Program-made: the position numbers and the translations under genes
From: Chitinophagaceae bacterium PMP191F
GTDB taxonomy: Bacteria > Bacteroidota > Bacteroidia > Chitinophagales > Chitinophagaceae
Assembly (NCBI GenBank): GCA_001302245.1
Contig: LGYU01000020.1
Coordinates: 124,001 to 188,000, forward strand
Direction of reading: 5' to 3'
DNA: 64,000 bases
Part shown: positions 37,812-46,582 of the stretch, piece by piece
How positions within the stretch are numbered: position 1 is the stretch's first letter
How the letters are laid out: each line of letters opens with the position of its first letter
The notes under the pieces: model-generated
What the model was told of the DNA's origin: nothing
Seen by the model: the letters and a program-made list of their open reading frames with translations, nothing else
Database searches by the model: none

Positions 37812-39593
37812 ATGGTGTTTCAGCGTTTACTGGTATTATTGGCAGCATTTTCCGTGGCATTGCATAGCATGGCACAGGATGAAATGTGGGATAAAACATC
37901 TTCCGGTAAAAAGCATCCCAATATTCAATGGTTTAAAGATGCAAAGTTTGGCATGTTCATACACTGGGGGCTGTATTCACAACTGGCTGGCTCCTGGAAA
38001 GGAAAGCGTTACTATGGCAGTGGAGAATGGATCATGTCGCAGGGAAAAATACCGGCTAATGAGTACGCGACTACTGCAGCGCAGTTTAATCCCGTACAAT
38101 TTAATGCAGATGAGTGGGCCATGCTGGCAAAGGAATCAGGAATTAAGTATATGGTGATCACTGCCAAACATCATGAAGGCTTTGCCATGTACGATTCAAA
38201 AGTGAGCGACTTTACCATTGTAAGATCCACACCGTATAAAAAAGACCCGATGAAATTATTGTCGGAGGCTGTACGGAAGCAAGGCATACAATTTGGATTT
38301 TACTATTCACAGTTCCTCGACTGGCACGAACCGAATGGTGGCGGTAACAAATGGGATTTTGATGAAACAAAAAAAGACTATCAGCAATACTATCGCGAAA
38401 AATCGATTCCACAATTGAAGGAGTTGCTTACTGGTTACGGCCCGTTGGGTATTGTGTGGTTTGATATGCCCGGCGGATTAACCAGGCAGCAGACACAGCA
38501 ACTGGTAGACAGTTTGCGGATATTGCAGCCCAATAGCCTTTTCAGCAGTCGTGTAGGACAGGGACTGGGCGATTACCGTGACTTTGGCGATTCCGAAGTG
38601 CCGCCGGCGCCTATTGATGAAGTATGGGAGTCTATCTATACACACAATGATTCATGGGGATATATAGAACATGATATGAATTTTAAATCGCCTGCTGAGA
38701 TCATACGGTTACTGGCAAACGTGGCATCCAAAGGAGGCAACCTGATGCTAAACGTAGGACCGGATGGTACAGGAAAAATACCGCATTACTCTGCTGAGTA
38801 TCTGCGAGCTACCGGCAAATGGCTGGCGCGCAATAGTGAAAGTATTTATGGCACTACTTATGGTTTTGTACCAGCACAACCCTGGGGCGTTACCACTGGC
38901 AAACCTGGCAGGTTGTTCTTACACGTATTGAATATACCGGCCAACGGGCTTTTGCTGGTACCCGGTTTTAAACCGGCAATTCAAAAAGCATATACGCTGC
39001 ATGGAAAACGGGGTATTACCTTTTCAAAAAAAGAAGATGATGTTGTATTAAAACTACCTGCATTGGATAGCAGTGATCCTGATAATGTACTGGTAATTGA
39101 GTACAATGGTACAGCACCTGCATACAATACAACGATACCGGCAACAGTTTCCGCACAGTTTGCAACAAACACCATTGATGCTGTAATGGCCACAACGGCA
39201 GGCAATGCACTCACCAAAAGCATCACGTTCAGTCATTATTATGGCGACTGGAAACATGCTACCTGTATTACGGGGATGAGCAGGCCTGGTGATTCAGTGA
39301 CATTCCGTATGCGTATTACTGAGCCCGGCGATTATAAGGTGATACTGGAATATGCCTGTTCGCAGGAAAGTGCAAAACAGGAAGGAAGGCTGGCAATAAA
39401 TGGTAAAGAGTTTTTCTTTCGCACATTGCGCACGTCAGAATATGAGAAAAGTGCTCCACTGATGTTTATCCAACATCCGGTGGCCATAATTTCAGTTAAG
39501 GTGCCTGGTATTTACAATCTCTCTATCTGTCCGCAGCAACAGGGAAATGAATTGTTCAAATTGAAAACGTTACTGATAGAGCCTGTACGGTAA
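37812..39593 (+). CDS. GH29-family alpha-L-fucosidase with C-terminal beta-sandwich module (copy 3)
   Basis: 593 residues from the ATG that starts a signal peptide (ends HSMAQ). GH29 barrel: WFKDAKFGMFIHWGLYS, ITAKHHEGFAMY, GFYYSQFLDWHEP and nucleophile D218 in IVWFDMPGG. A C-terminal module (about 450-593) resembles the binding-like sandwich of copy 1, although the barrel is clearly a different paralogue. Predicted to release terminal alpha-L-fucose at the surface or in the periplasm. It is preceded by the beta-gamma-crystallin gene and followed by an unrelated acetyltransferase, so it ends this block. Confidence 0.93.
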   Translation: MVFQRLLVLLAAFSVALHSMAQDEMWDKTSSGKKHPNIQWFKDAKFGMFIHWGLYSQLAGSWKGKRYYGSGEWIMSQGKIPANEYATTAAQFNPVQFNADEWAMLAKESGIKYMVITAKHHEGFAMYDSKVSDFTIVRSTPYKKDPMKLLSEAVRKQGIQFGFYYSQFLDWHEPNGGGNKWDFDETKKDYQQYYREKSIPQLKELLTGYGPLGIVWFDMPGGLTRQQTQQLVDSLRILQPNSLFSSRVGQGLGDYRDFGDSEVPPAPIDEVWESIYTHNDSWGYIEHDMNFKSPAEIIRLLANVASKGGNLMLNVGPDGTGKIPHYSAEYLRATGKWLARNSESIYGTTYGFVPAQPWGVTTGKPGRLFLHVLNIPANGLLLVPGFKPAIQKAYTLHGKRGITFSKKEDDVVLKLPALDSSDPDNVLVIEYNGTAPAYNTTIPATVSAQFATNTIDAVMATTAGNALTKSITFSHYYGDWKHATCITGMSRPGDSVTFRMRITEPGDYKVILEYACSQESAKQEGRLAINGKEFFFRTLRTSEYEKSAPLMFIQHPVAIISVKVPGIYNLSICPQQQGNELFKLKTLLIEPVR

Positions 39594-39618
39594 ATGGTTT
39601 TGCTTTTTGTTAAATGAA

Positions 39619-39649
39619 TTGCATACAAATCGCAAACACCCTATCTTCG
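39619..39649 (+). promoter_or_regulatory. Bacteroidota-type promoter for the GNAT gene
   Basis: TTG at 39619-39621, 20 nt spacer, TATCTTCG at 39642-39649 (one mismatch from TAnnTTTG), 22 bp before the ATG. Confidence 0.5.
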
Positions 39650-39671
39650 GAAGGTTTTTAAAACCGGGGAT

Positions 39672-40259
39672 ATGGAATTTAATTTCGACGAAGAAATTAT
39701 ACTGGAAAATGAGCGTGTACTATTGCGTCCGCTGAAGGCAGATGATTACGCTGTTCTGGTACCAGTGGCAATTGAAGATAAAGATCTGAACCGCTTTTCT
39801 CCTTCACAGATCAGTTCTGAAGAGTTGTTTCTTCAATACGTTCGACAGGCTTTGCAGGACAGGCAAAGTAAGGTACGGTATGCCTTTTCAATCTTTGACA
39901 AGGAAAAACACCAATATGCCGGCAGTACCAGTTTTGCAGCTATTTCTAACAGAGATCTCCGTTTAGAAATCGGTTGGACCTGGCTAGGCACATCATTTCA
40001 GCGTACAGGACTTAACCGGCATTGTAAATTTTTACTGATGCAATATGCTTTCGACACATTGGGTTTTGAACGTGTGGAATTAAAAACAGACGAACGCAAT
40101 GCAAAATCCCGTGCTGCTATTCAAAAGATCGGTGGCAGGGAAGAAGGCATCCTGAGAAGTCATACCTTAATGAGTGATGGCTTCAGACGAAATACCGTCT
40201 ATTATGGCATACTGAAAGATGAATGGCGCGAGCTGAAAAAGAATTTCTTTCAGAGATGA
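39672..40259 (+). CDS. GNAT-family N-acetyltransferase (RimJ/RimL-like)
   Basis: 195 residues, cytoplasmic. The RimJ/RimL-type opening LLRPLKADDY is followed by the acetyl-CoA region near EIGWTWLGTSFQRTGLN and the late ELKTDERNAKSRAAIQKIG stretch. These enzymes acetylate protein N-termini or small molecules. It has its own well-formed Bacteroidota promoter and no carbohydrate link, so it is probably a housekeeping gene between saccharide genes. The secreted YhcH gene begins 41 bp downstream. Confidence 0.88.
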   Translation: MEFNFDEEIILENERVLLRPLKADDYAVLVPVAIEDKDLNRFSPSQISSEELFLQYVRQALQDRQSKVRYAFSIFDKEKHQYAGSTSFAAISNRDLRLEIGWTWLGTSFQRTGLNRHCKFLLMQYAFDTLGFERVELKTDERNAKSRAAIQKIGGREEGILRSHTLMSDGFRRNTVYYGILKDEWRELKKNFFQR

Positions 40260-40300
40260 TCAGGTACTTTTTCTTTTCAACCTGCAACAAATACACTTAC

Positions 40301-40900
40301 ATGAAAGCATTTGTAACGATAATAGCCTGCTGTATCACAACAATGGCAGTTGCGCAGAACAAACCAGAGAACTGGACAAAAAAGAAAGCAGAAAAATGGT
40401 TTAAGTCAAAAGAATGGCTAGGCGGTGCTCCTTTTACGCCACACAGTTCTGTTGATGTGGTGGAGTTTGCCCGGCAATACCATGCCAATAAAAAATACTG
40501 GGACGAGGCCTTTGCCTTTATGAAGAACAATGATATTGCCAATATGGCCCCGGGTAAATATCCTATCGACAGCACTTTTGTATACGCCTCTATAACAGCA
40601 GATGCTACTAAGGACTTTGAGAAAACCAACTGGGAATCGCACAGAAAATACATAGACCTGCAGTGCGTGGTAACAGGTGAAGAAAAGATGGGAGTGGTGG
40701 CCGTAGATAAGGCTACAGTAACAAAGCCTTATGATGAAAAAAAGGATGTGGCAAATTATTCAGCAGAAGGTACATTTTACGTAGCGTCTGGCGGTACCTT
40801 CTTCCTGTTTTTCCCCAACGATGCACACCGCCCTAATATAGCGCCCAACGGCAGCCAGGTAGAAAAAAAGCTGGTAATCAAGATCAGGGTAGCAGAGTAA
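40301..40900 (+). CDS. Secreted YhcH/YjgK/YiaL-family beta-barrel protein
   Basis: 199 residues from the Met that opens a signal peptide (ends TMAVAQ). The longer reading starting at 40223 lies inside the GNAT gene and lacks a signal, so I reject it. The DUF386 barrel is recognisable by HRKYIDLQCVVTGEEKM and the later FFLFFPNDAHRPN with its metal-ligand His. Cytoplasmic homologues (YhcH, EbgC, TabA) accompany sugar acid or sialic acid genes and may act on sugar anomers. A periplasmic version is less usual. Downstream is a strong terminator. Confidence 0.85.
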   Translation: MKAFVTIIACCITTMAVAQNKPENWTKKKAEKWFKSKEWLGGAPFTPHSSVDVVEFARQYHANKKYWDEAFAFMKNNDIANMAPGKYPIDSTFVYASITADATKDFEKTNWESHRKYIDLQCVVTGEEKMGVVAVDKATVTKPYDEKKDVANYSAEGTFYVASGGTFFLFFPNDAHRPNIAPNGSQVEKKLVIKIRVAE

Positions 40901-40922
40901 TATTATTAATCTCAAACTTATA

Positions 40923-40960
40923 AAGGAAGACTTCCCCCACCAGGGAAGTCTTCCTTTTTT
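40923..40960 (+). terminator. Strong terminator after YhcH
   Basis: 14-bp perfect stem (AAGGAAGACTTCCC with GGGAAGTCTTCCTT), 6-nt loop, ending in a T-run. Confidence 0.9.
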
Positions 40961-41041
40961 ATGACTTATCGCGTATTCGTTGGCGTAAGCAGTTAGTGGT
41001 CAACTGTTTCACTATGCCCTGTAGTTGGAAGGCTTATTTGT

Positions 41042-41055
41042 TGCAATCGGTTGCA
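41042..41055. promoter_or_regulatory. LacI-type operator candidate 1 before GH30
   Basis: TGCAATCGGTTGCA, a near-perfect palindrome around a central CG. A second copy lies 69 bp downstream. Confidence 0.55.
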
Positions 41056-41110
41056 TAAATTGATATCAAGGTAATATCTGCTTTGAGGCAAGAAAATGAT
41101 AAATTTAATA

Positions 41111-41124
41111 TGCAATCGGTTACA
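41111..41124. promoter_or_regulatory. LacI-type operator candidate 2 before GH30
   Basis: TGCAATCGGTTACA, one base different from the copy at 41042, 45 bp before the GH30 start. Paired operators allow looping repression. Confidence 0.55.
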
Positions 41125-41168
41125 TTTTTCTGAAATAACTATTACTACTAACGATTTAAAACCTTGTT

Positions 41169-42392
41169 ATGAAAAAAGATCTGATGTATGTATCGGTGGC
41201 TATTGCCTTGCTTTGCAGTTGCCACAAAGCGATCAATAATAATCCGGGTGCAGATGATCCGGTAACAGCTATACAACCACGTGAAGAAGCTACAGCCACT
41301 ATCAATGCGGGTACAGTACAGCAATATATCAGGGGATTTGGCGGAGCCAGTATTCGTGGATGGATTGCCGACCTGACCGCTGCACAGCGCACACAGGCGT
41401 TCTCTACCAGTGGAATAGGATTGAGTGTATTGCGTGTGCGTGTATCTCCCAACAGTGCTGATTTTGCTGCAGAAAAACCTACTATAGACGCAGCCAAATC
41501 ATATGGCGCTACAGTTATTGCTTCTGCATGGACTGCGCCTGCTTCTATGAAGGACAACAATAATACAGTAGGCGGCAAACTTAAAACCGCTTCGTATGCA
41601 GATTATGCCGCACACCTCAGCAATTTCTGTAGTACTGTGGGAGGTGTATCTGCTATCAGCCCCACCAACGAACCGAATATTTCAGTTACCTATGAGTCCA
41701 TGAGTCTTACGGCATCGGAGGTGGCTGCTTTTGTAGCGGCACAGGGCAGTAATTGTGGTGCTACCATTATGGCACCGGAGCCTTTTAATATGGACCAGAC
41801 ATATATGGATACTTATCTCAGTAATGCCACCGCCAAATCAAAAACAGGCTACGTGTGCGGTCATATCTATGGTAAAACTCCGTATGTATATTCACCCGGC
41901 AAGGAAGTATGGATGACAGAACATTATACCAATACCAATGATGCCAACGACTGGAGCGGCGCCATGGGTGTTGCTAAAGAAATTCATGATTGTATGAATG
42001 CCGGGTATAGTATGTATGTGTGGTGGTATATCAGAAGAAGTTACGGGTTGCTGGACGAGAGCGGCAATATTACCAAACGTGGTTATGTAATGGCACAGTG
42101 GGCAAGATGGGTGCGTCCGGGATATAACAAGATATCCTGTACAGCCAATCCTGCAACAGGCGTGTATGTAACAGCGTATAAAAGCGGAACTAAAATAGTG
42201 GTAGTAGCAGTAAACCAGAATACAACTGATACCTACCAGGCTTTTAGTCTTACAGGCGCTACTATTGCCGGTTTTAACAGGTATAGAACAACCAGTGCAT
42301 CAAACCTGGCTTCTGATAGCTTTTCGGTGTCGGGCGGAAGTTTTGGTATTACCCTTCCTGCATCCGGTGTAACCACACTGGTTTCTTACTAA
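41169..42392 (+). CDS. GH30 subfamily 8 glucuronoxylanase, lipoprotein
   Basis: 407 residues with a lipoprotein signal (LLCSC then HK). The TIM barrel has acid/base E168 in SPTNEPN and nucleophile E251 in WMTEHYT, and the C-terminal beta-sandwich side domain is complete. The glucuronic-acid recognition set of Erwinia XynA (W289, R293, Y295) is matched residue for residue by W286, R290 and Y292 in WWYIRRSYG. It should therefore hydrolyse beta-1,4-xylan only next to a GlcA or methyl-GlcA side chain. It is monocistronic, with two LacI-type sites upstream. It may use plant glucuronoxylan, separate from the fucose system. Confidence 0.93.
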   Translation: MKKDLMYVSVAIALLCSCHKAINNNPGADDPVTAIQPREEATATINAGTVQQYIRGFGGASIRGWIADLTAAQRTQAFSTSGIGLSVLRVRVSPNSADFAAEKPTIDAAKSYGATVIASAWTAPASMKDNNNTVGGKLKTASYADYAAHLSNFCSTVGGVSAISPTNEPNISVTYESMSLTASEVAAFVAAQGSNCGATIMAPEPFNMDQTYMDTYLSNATAKSKTGYVCGHIYGKTPYVYSPGKEVWMTEHYTNTNDANDWSGAMGVAKEIHDCMNAGYSMYVWWYIRRSYGLLDESGNITKRGYVMAQWARWVRPGYNKISCTANPATGVYVTAYKSGTKIVVVAVNQNTTDTYQAFSLTGATIAGFNRYRTTSASNLASDSFSVSGGSFGITLPASGVTTLVSY

Positions 42393-42524
42393 CGAATAAT
42401 GTAGCCGGTTGCTTTCTTCATGATAACCATCAAAATGCTGAATACCTTACATTAAAAAACTCCTGACTATTCATTCAGGTGGAATTGATGCATAGCTGCG
42501 CGTTACGTTAATTTCTATTGGGGA

Positions 42525-42830
42525 TTAATAGCTTAGAAATATATATAACGACAGGCATGCTGTCAGGTGAATGAAAAAGCTGGCCTTGCTTTGGCGCGCT
42601 TTTTTCCATAACAATAATATTCCGCTTCTTATAAAAAGTACTGTATAAACAGGAATCAATAAAAATAACAGGAATAAACCAGGTGATGGAGTACATGGTC
42701 CGGAGGGATACAGCGTGTTCGTCGTGAGAGAACATGTAAAAGAAATAATATAGAAAAATATCCAATACCAGAATTTCATTGATGATATGCTATTCGGGGT
42801 GAAAGTACCGGAAACTTTAACCGGATACAA
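42525..42830 (-). CDS. Small membrane protein of unknown function
   Basis: 101 residues with at least three hydrophobic segments (around FWYWIFFYIISFTC, LFLLFLLIPVYTVLF and a C-terminal one), aromatic residues at the membrane edges and a conserved-looking LYPSGPCTPSPG loop. This is what a real small membrane protein looks like rather than a chance ORF, but no homologue is recognised and the surrounding 1.3 kb is otherwise non-coding. The alternative overlapping frame (42508-42765) is less protein-like. Confidence 0.45.
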   Translation of the reverse strand: MYPVKVSGTFTPNSISSMKFWYWIFFYIISFTCSLTTNTLYPSGPCTPSPGLFLLFLLIPVYTVLFIRSGILLLWKKARQSKASFFIHLTACLSLYIFLSY

Positions 42831-43669
42831 TATGCGGACAGATAAAAAATACTTAAAGGAAACAGCACGAGGAATATGCCTAAAGAATAAATCTCAGTTG
42901 TTGGCTATTAACAAAATACAAGTCAGAAAGTCCGGGAGGAAGAAGTCGGAAGTCTGAGGTCTGAAAAAGCTTCAGGCCATGAGCTACGAGCCGTGAGCAG
43001 AATACAGATACAAAGGAATTAGCAGTTAGGTTTTAGCTATTAGCAAAAATACGGCTTTGCGCCCTGGCGCCTTCGCGCGAACCATAACCATCAAACCATC
43101 CAGCCATCAGACAATTCCTCCATTTTCAAATTCTCCCTGCCGTTTATGCCGGAAATGCCGTTTTTGCCTCTTTGTGCCTTGAATCTTGCCCCTTTTACCT
43201 TGTGCCTTAAACCTTTTCCCTTACACCTTCTCCCCACCTTCCTGCGTCTTTCCTGCGGTTTAAAGCGTACAAACTAAGGGTTTCAGGTTCAGAACAGCAA
43301 TAAAAAGACAATAGTACGGGACTGACTGACCGGAATAAAAAAGGATGAAGGCCTTAAACCAACATCCCCTTTTGATATTTTTTGTAAGCTTTATATCCCA
43401 GCCTGTAGGGCTGCATTATTGGTAAAACGAAATAAGAGAAAACCACGCGCCCCGTAGGGGTGCAATGTTTAAGATACGGGCAGAAAATGTTAAATGTAAG
43501 TTATAGGATTTTAGGCTGTAGTTATAAGTAATGCAGAATGCTGAAAGTTTAATGCCTGGTACGGTATTGCGAGCCATGAGTTTCGGGCCAGGGGATGGGA
43601 TACAAGTGTAGTCCCAATAATCCAACGATCAGACAATAGCCTTCAGCTTACAACCATTTTGGGTTCATT
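42831..43669. other. 839-bp non-coding, repeat-rich region
   Basis: No supportable gene. It is built of short recurring words: GTCCGG/GAAGTC words near 42930-42970, a CATGAGC/GTGAGC word near 42978, ACCATCAAACCATCCAGCCATC near 43085 (echoed at 55325), a pyrimidine-rich run of CCTTGTGCC-like words at 43160-43262, and a CCCCGTAGGGGTGCAATG palindrome near 43451. It has the character of decaying intergenic repeats. Confidence 0.6.
42919..42970. repeat. Intergenic word repeat of the GTCCGG-GAAGAAGTC type
   Basis: Contains GAAGAAGTCGGAAGTCTGAG. The same words recur at 48248-48300 and 60228-60255 within this window, always between genes. Confidence 0.6.
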
Positions 43670-44905
43670 TTATTTACCCGCCTTCACCTGCCAGATGGTA
43701 TTGCCACTGTCATCTGTTACCAGCAGCGACCCATCGTTCAGCAGCGTAACGCATACCGGGCGTCCGTACACCTCGTTTTTGCTTTCATCGGCCATAAAAC
43801 CGGTAAGGAAGTCTTCCGGTTCACCGGGAGCACCGTTTTTAAATGGAACAAACACTACTTTATACCCGGAGAACACAGATCGGTTCCAGGAGCCGTGCTG
43901 TCCTATAAAAGCGCCATTGTGATATTTTGCCGGAAATACTTTCTGTGTATAAAAGGCTAGCCCCAGCGAAGCAGTGTGTGCACCAAGCGGAACATCGGGT
44001 ACCAGGGTTTTCTGAACCAGGTCGGGACGCTGGCCTTTCAACCGTGGATCTTCATTGGCGCCAAAATAGGCGTAAGGCCAACCATAAAAGCCACCTTCTT
44101 TTACTGAGGTCATATAATCAGGTACAAGATCATCTCCTAAATTATCACGCTCATTCACGGCTGTCCACAGTATTTGTGTGCCGGGTTGCCAGTCCATGCC
44201 AACAGGATTGCGCAAACCTGCGGCATATACGCGCTCGCCAGACCCATCGGGATTGATCTCAAGGATATTCGCTCTTCTTTTTTCGTGCTCTATACCATGC
44301 TCTGCCACATTGCTGCCAGAGCCTACGGATACATATAGCTTAGTGCCCTGTTTATTGCTGATGATATTCCTGGTCCAGTGATTATTGTAACCACCGGCTG
44401 GCAGTTCCATTATTTTTTCAGGAGCGGCAGTGATCTGTTTGTCGCCGGTTTTATAAGGATAGCGGAATACGCCATCTGTATTGGCAACATAGAAGTAGTT
44501 GTTCAGTATCAGCATGCCAAAGGGCTGATTCAGATCTTTTAAAAATACTTCGCGCATATCCGGTATGCCATCTTTGTTGGTATCGCGGAACAGGGTGATC
44601 TGGTTGGCACTTTTACTGCGGTTGGTAGATGCTTCTGAAACAAAAATATCGCCATTGGGGGCCTGGTAGATCCAGCGCGGATTTTTCAGGTCTGTGGCAA
44701 ACCTGGTTACTGTAAAGCCTGCGGGGGCAACCGGTTTTTTGTCTGCCGGCCAGCCGATAACCTTACTGTTACGTTTAGTCGATTCCGTAGCATAAGGAGC
44801 AGGCAGATCAATGGTTTTACCTTGCTTTACAGGTTTGGTCTTTTTCTGTGCCTGACTGGCGGTAGCCAGTAATGCTGTACATAATAAAAATGATAATTTT
44901 TTCAT
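43670..44905 (-). CDS. PQQ-type sugar (sorbosone) dehydrogenase family protein
   Basis: 411 residues with a signal peptide (ends ASQAQ). Six-bladed beta-propeller of the glucose/sorbosone dehydrogenase superfamily: FATDLKNPRWIYQAPNGDIFVSE, the GSGSNVAEHGIEHEKRRANILEINPDGSG segment, YAAGLRNPVGMDWQP and AFIGQHGSWNRSVFSGYKV. Such periplasmic enzymes oxidise aldoses with PQQ, though many members have unknown substrates. Transcribed away from the GH30 side and downstream of the beta-helix gene (separated by a minus-strand terminator), it may be independently expressed. A role in oxidising liberated sugar is only inference. Confidence 0.85.
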   Translation of the reverse strand: MKKLSFLLCTALLATASQAQKKTKPVKQGKTIDLPAPYATESTKRNSKVIGWPADKKPVAPAGFTVTRFATDLKNPRWIYQAPNGDIFVSEASTNRSKSANQITLFRDTNKDGIPDMREVFLKDLNQPFGMLILNNYFYVANTDGVFRYPYKTGDKQITAAPEKIMELPAGGYNNHWTRNIISNKQGTKLYVSVGSGSNVAEHGIEHEKRRANILEINPDGSGERVYAAGLRNPVGMDWQPGTQILWTAVNERDNLGDDLVPDYMTSVKEGGFYGWPYAYFGANEDPRLKGQRPDLVQKTLVPDVPLGAHTASLGLAFYTQKVFPAKYHNGAFIGQHGSWNRSVFSGYKVVFVPFKNGAPGEPEDFLTGFMADESKNEVYGRPVCVTLLNDGSLLVTDDSGNTIWQVKAGK

Positions 44906-44931
44906 CGTATTGCAGGTTCTTATGGGTTTGC

Positions 44932-44969
44932 TAAAAAATAATGCCGCCAGTATTGCGTGGCAGCATTAT
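44932..44969 (-). terminator. Intrinsic terminator (minus strand) after beta-helix copy 2
   Basis: 12-bp stem (ATAATGCTGCCA with TGGCGGCATTAT on the minus strand, one G-U pair) followed by a TTTTTTAG tail. Confidence 0.82.
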
Positions 44970-44990
44970 GTATTGATCAGTGGTTCCTTG

Positions 44991-46505
44991 TTATTGCTTG
45001 CGGGAGGCTTTTACCTGTGCCATATACAGAGAGGGAGGCTGTAAACCTTCTTTGTTCTGTCCTTCCCATTCACCATTGGGTCGTCCTTTAAAGCGACCAT
45101 CATACTGACCGCCTTTTAAACCAATACAATAGTTTTTGCCACAGGCCCAGGGACTTTGCACCGCTGCTCTTTTGGCAGTACAGTTCCACAATATCTGTGT
45201 TACGCCCGACCATCCGTGACCGCTGCCCCAGTTGCCGCGATCCTGTATATTGATTTCCCCATCTGTAACAATATTGTCGTACAATGTGCCCATTGCCCAG
45301 CGGTGGTGCGGACCAATATCGGCATGTGTGTTTTCTGCAGTACAATTGTAAAATACATTGGGGCCGCATACTTTGGCGCCGGTTACATAGTCGTGTCTGC
45401 CTTCCGTAGCACGGCAGTTCATAACCAGGTTCTGTTGTCCGTCGTTGTTGAAAGAATAACGGCGGCTGCCGGTGATTTGAGATTTGGGATCAAGACTGGT
45501 GCAATGATCAACAGTGATCCATTTGGCCTGGTAGCCAATATTTACACAAGCATAACCAAAATAACGTGAAGTGACATTGGTTATCCAGCCGTTTTCAATT
45601 TTGTTGAACATGATAGCATTCCATCCATGATCTTCTGCAGTATCGCTGCTGTATGCCGATTCACAATATAATTGCTCAATGCCCACATGATTGATGCGGT
45701 TGTTGAAAGTGTATTTAAAAATAGCCCCTCCTCCGTAACGGGGTTCCATTGCCATTACCACAGGATTGTCGATGGTAATGGTATTGCCTTCTACTTTGGT
45801 GATGATGCGTTCAAAAGAAAAATCATATTCTTTGGGTATCCATTGTTTGGTGCCGTCCCGTTCTTCTATCTGATCCATCTTCAAATCTTTTATCCAGGCT
45901 TCTGTGCCCGGGCGAAACAGGATGATGTTATCGCCTGCTTTATAGCCTGCTGCTGATTGTACACGGAATGATTTGGCCCCGGTGGGTACATACGTATCTG
46001 TAATAGCGGTTCGTGTGCCCTGTACTTCCTGAACATTACCACTGCCGGAAACATTGATCAATGTACGCTGACCTTTGCCGGTAGCAACCAGCCTGGTATC
46101 ATTGCCTTCACCACGAAGTATAATGCCCGATGCATTGATCCTGATAGTGCCGGGAATATTATAAGTTCCTTTCTGTAGCAATAAAGTGCCACGAAAACCA
46201 TTGGCATCCAGTGGCATTGCCGCTACTTCGTTGATGGCAGCTTGTATAATAGCTTCCTGGTTGTCGCCATTACCCGGGCTGATTGTTTTTACAACCGGTA
46301 TTACCGGGATCGTTTTGTCACCACGGTAATATCCTACACGACTGAAATCCGGCAGGATGTTACCTTTCTCATCAGGTATATACTGCAGCGAACCATCAGG
46401 ATTGGCTTTTACAAATTTTGAATCCCACTTTTGAAGTGGCTGAAAAGCAAACAATACAGCAACCGTTAACAGGGGAAGTGTTTTGAACAGCGTAATACGT
46501 ACCAT
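44991..46505 (-). CDS. Secreted right-handed beta-helix protein, candidate polysaccharide lyase (copy 2)
   Basis: 504 residues from the Met at 46505, which begins a signal peptide. The longer form to 46535 adds ten non-signal residues. Like the protein at 32417 it starts with an NILPDFSRVGYYRG-type segment, a pectate-lyase-superfamily first rung with NGFRGTLLLQKGTY, and many short parallel rungs. Distinctive stretches are EDHGWNAIMFN, GRHDYVTGAKVCGPNVFYNC and a HHRWAMGTLYDN with paired His. No named lyase or hydrolase signature matches. It is transcribed divergently from GH28 and both share the GTTGAATAA promoter motif, linking it to the fucose regulon. Confidence 0.78.
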   Translation of the reverse strand: MVRITLFKTLPLLTVAVLFAFQPLQKWDSKFVKANPDGSLQYIPDEKGNILPDFSRVGYYRGDKTIPVIPVVKTISPGNGDNQEAIIQAAINEVAAMPLDANGFRGTLLLQKGTYNIPGTIRINASGIILRGEGNDTRLVATGKGQRTLINVSGSGNVQEVQGTRTAITDTYVPTGAKSFRVQSAAGYKAGDNIILFRPGTEAWIKDLKMDQIEERDGTKQWIPKEYDFSFERIITKVEGNTITIDNPVVMAMEPRYGGGAIFKYTFNNRINHVGIEQLYCESAYSSDTAEDHGWNAIMFNKIENGWITNVTSRYFGYACVNIGYQAKWITVDHCTSLDPKSQITGSRRYSFNNDGQQNLVMNCRATEGRHDYVTGAKVCGPNVFYNCTAENTHADIGPHHRWAMGTLYDNIVTDGEINIQDRGNWGSGHGWSGVTQILWNCTAKRAAVQSPWACGKNYCIGLKGGQYDGRFKGRPNGEWEGQNKEGLQPPSLYMAQVKASRKQ

Positions 46506-46582
46506 GGCAGAGTAACTCGTTATTAAATGAAGCAATAATTTATGCAGTAATATTCCGACATTTTCGGATACTTAAAAAACGA

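Noticed and set aside
40223-40300. Longer YhcH start overlapping the GNAT gene
   Set aside because: The ATG lies within the preceding gene and the leader lacks signal character. The ATG at 40301 begins a signal peptide.
42393-43669. Possible CRISPR array or insertion sequence in the gene-poor gap
   Set aside because: The repeats are short, imperfect and irregularly spaced, with no cas genes or transposase frame.
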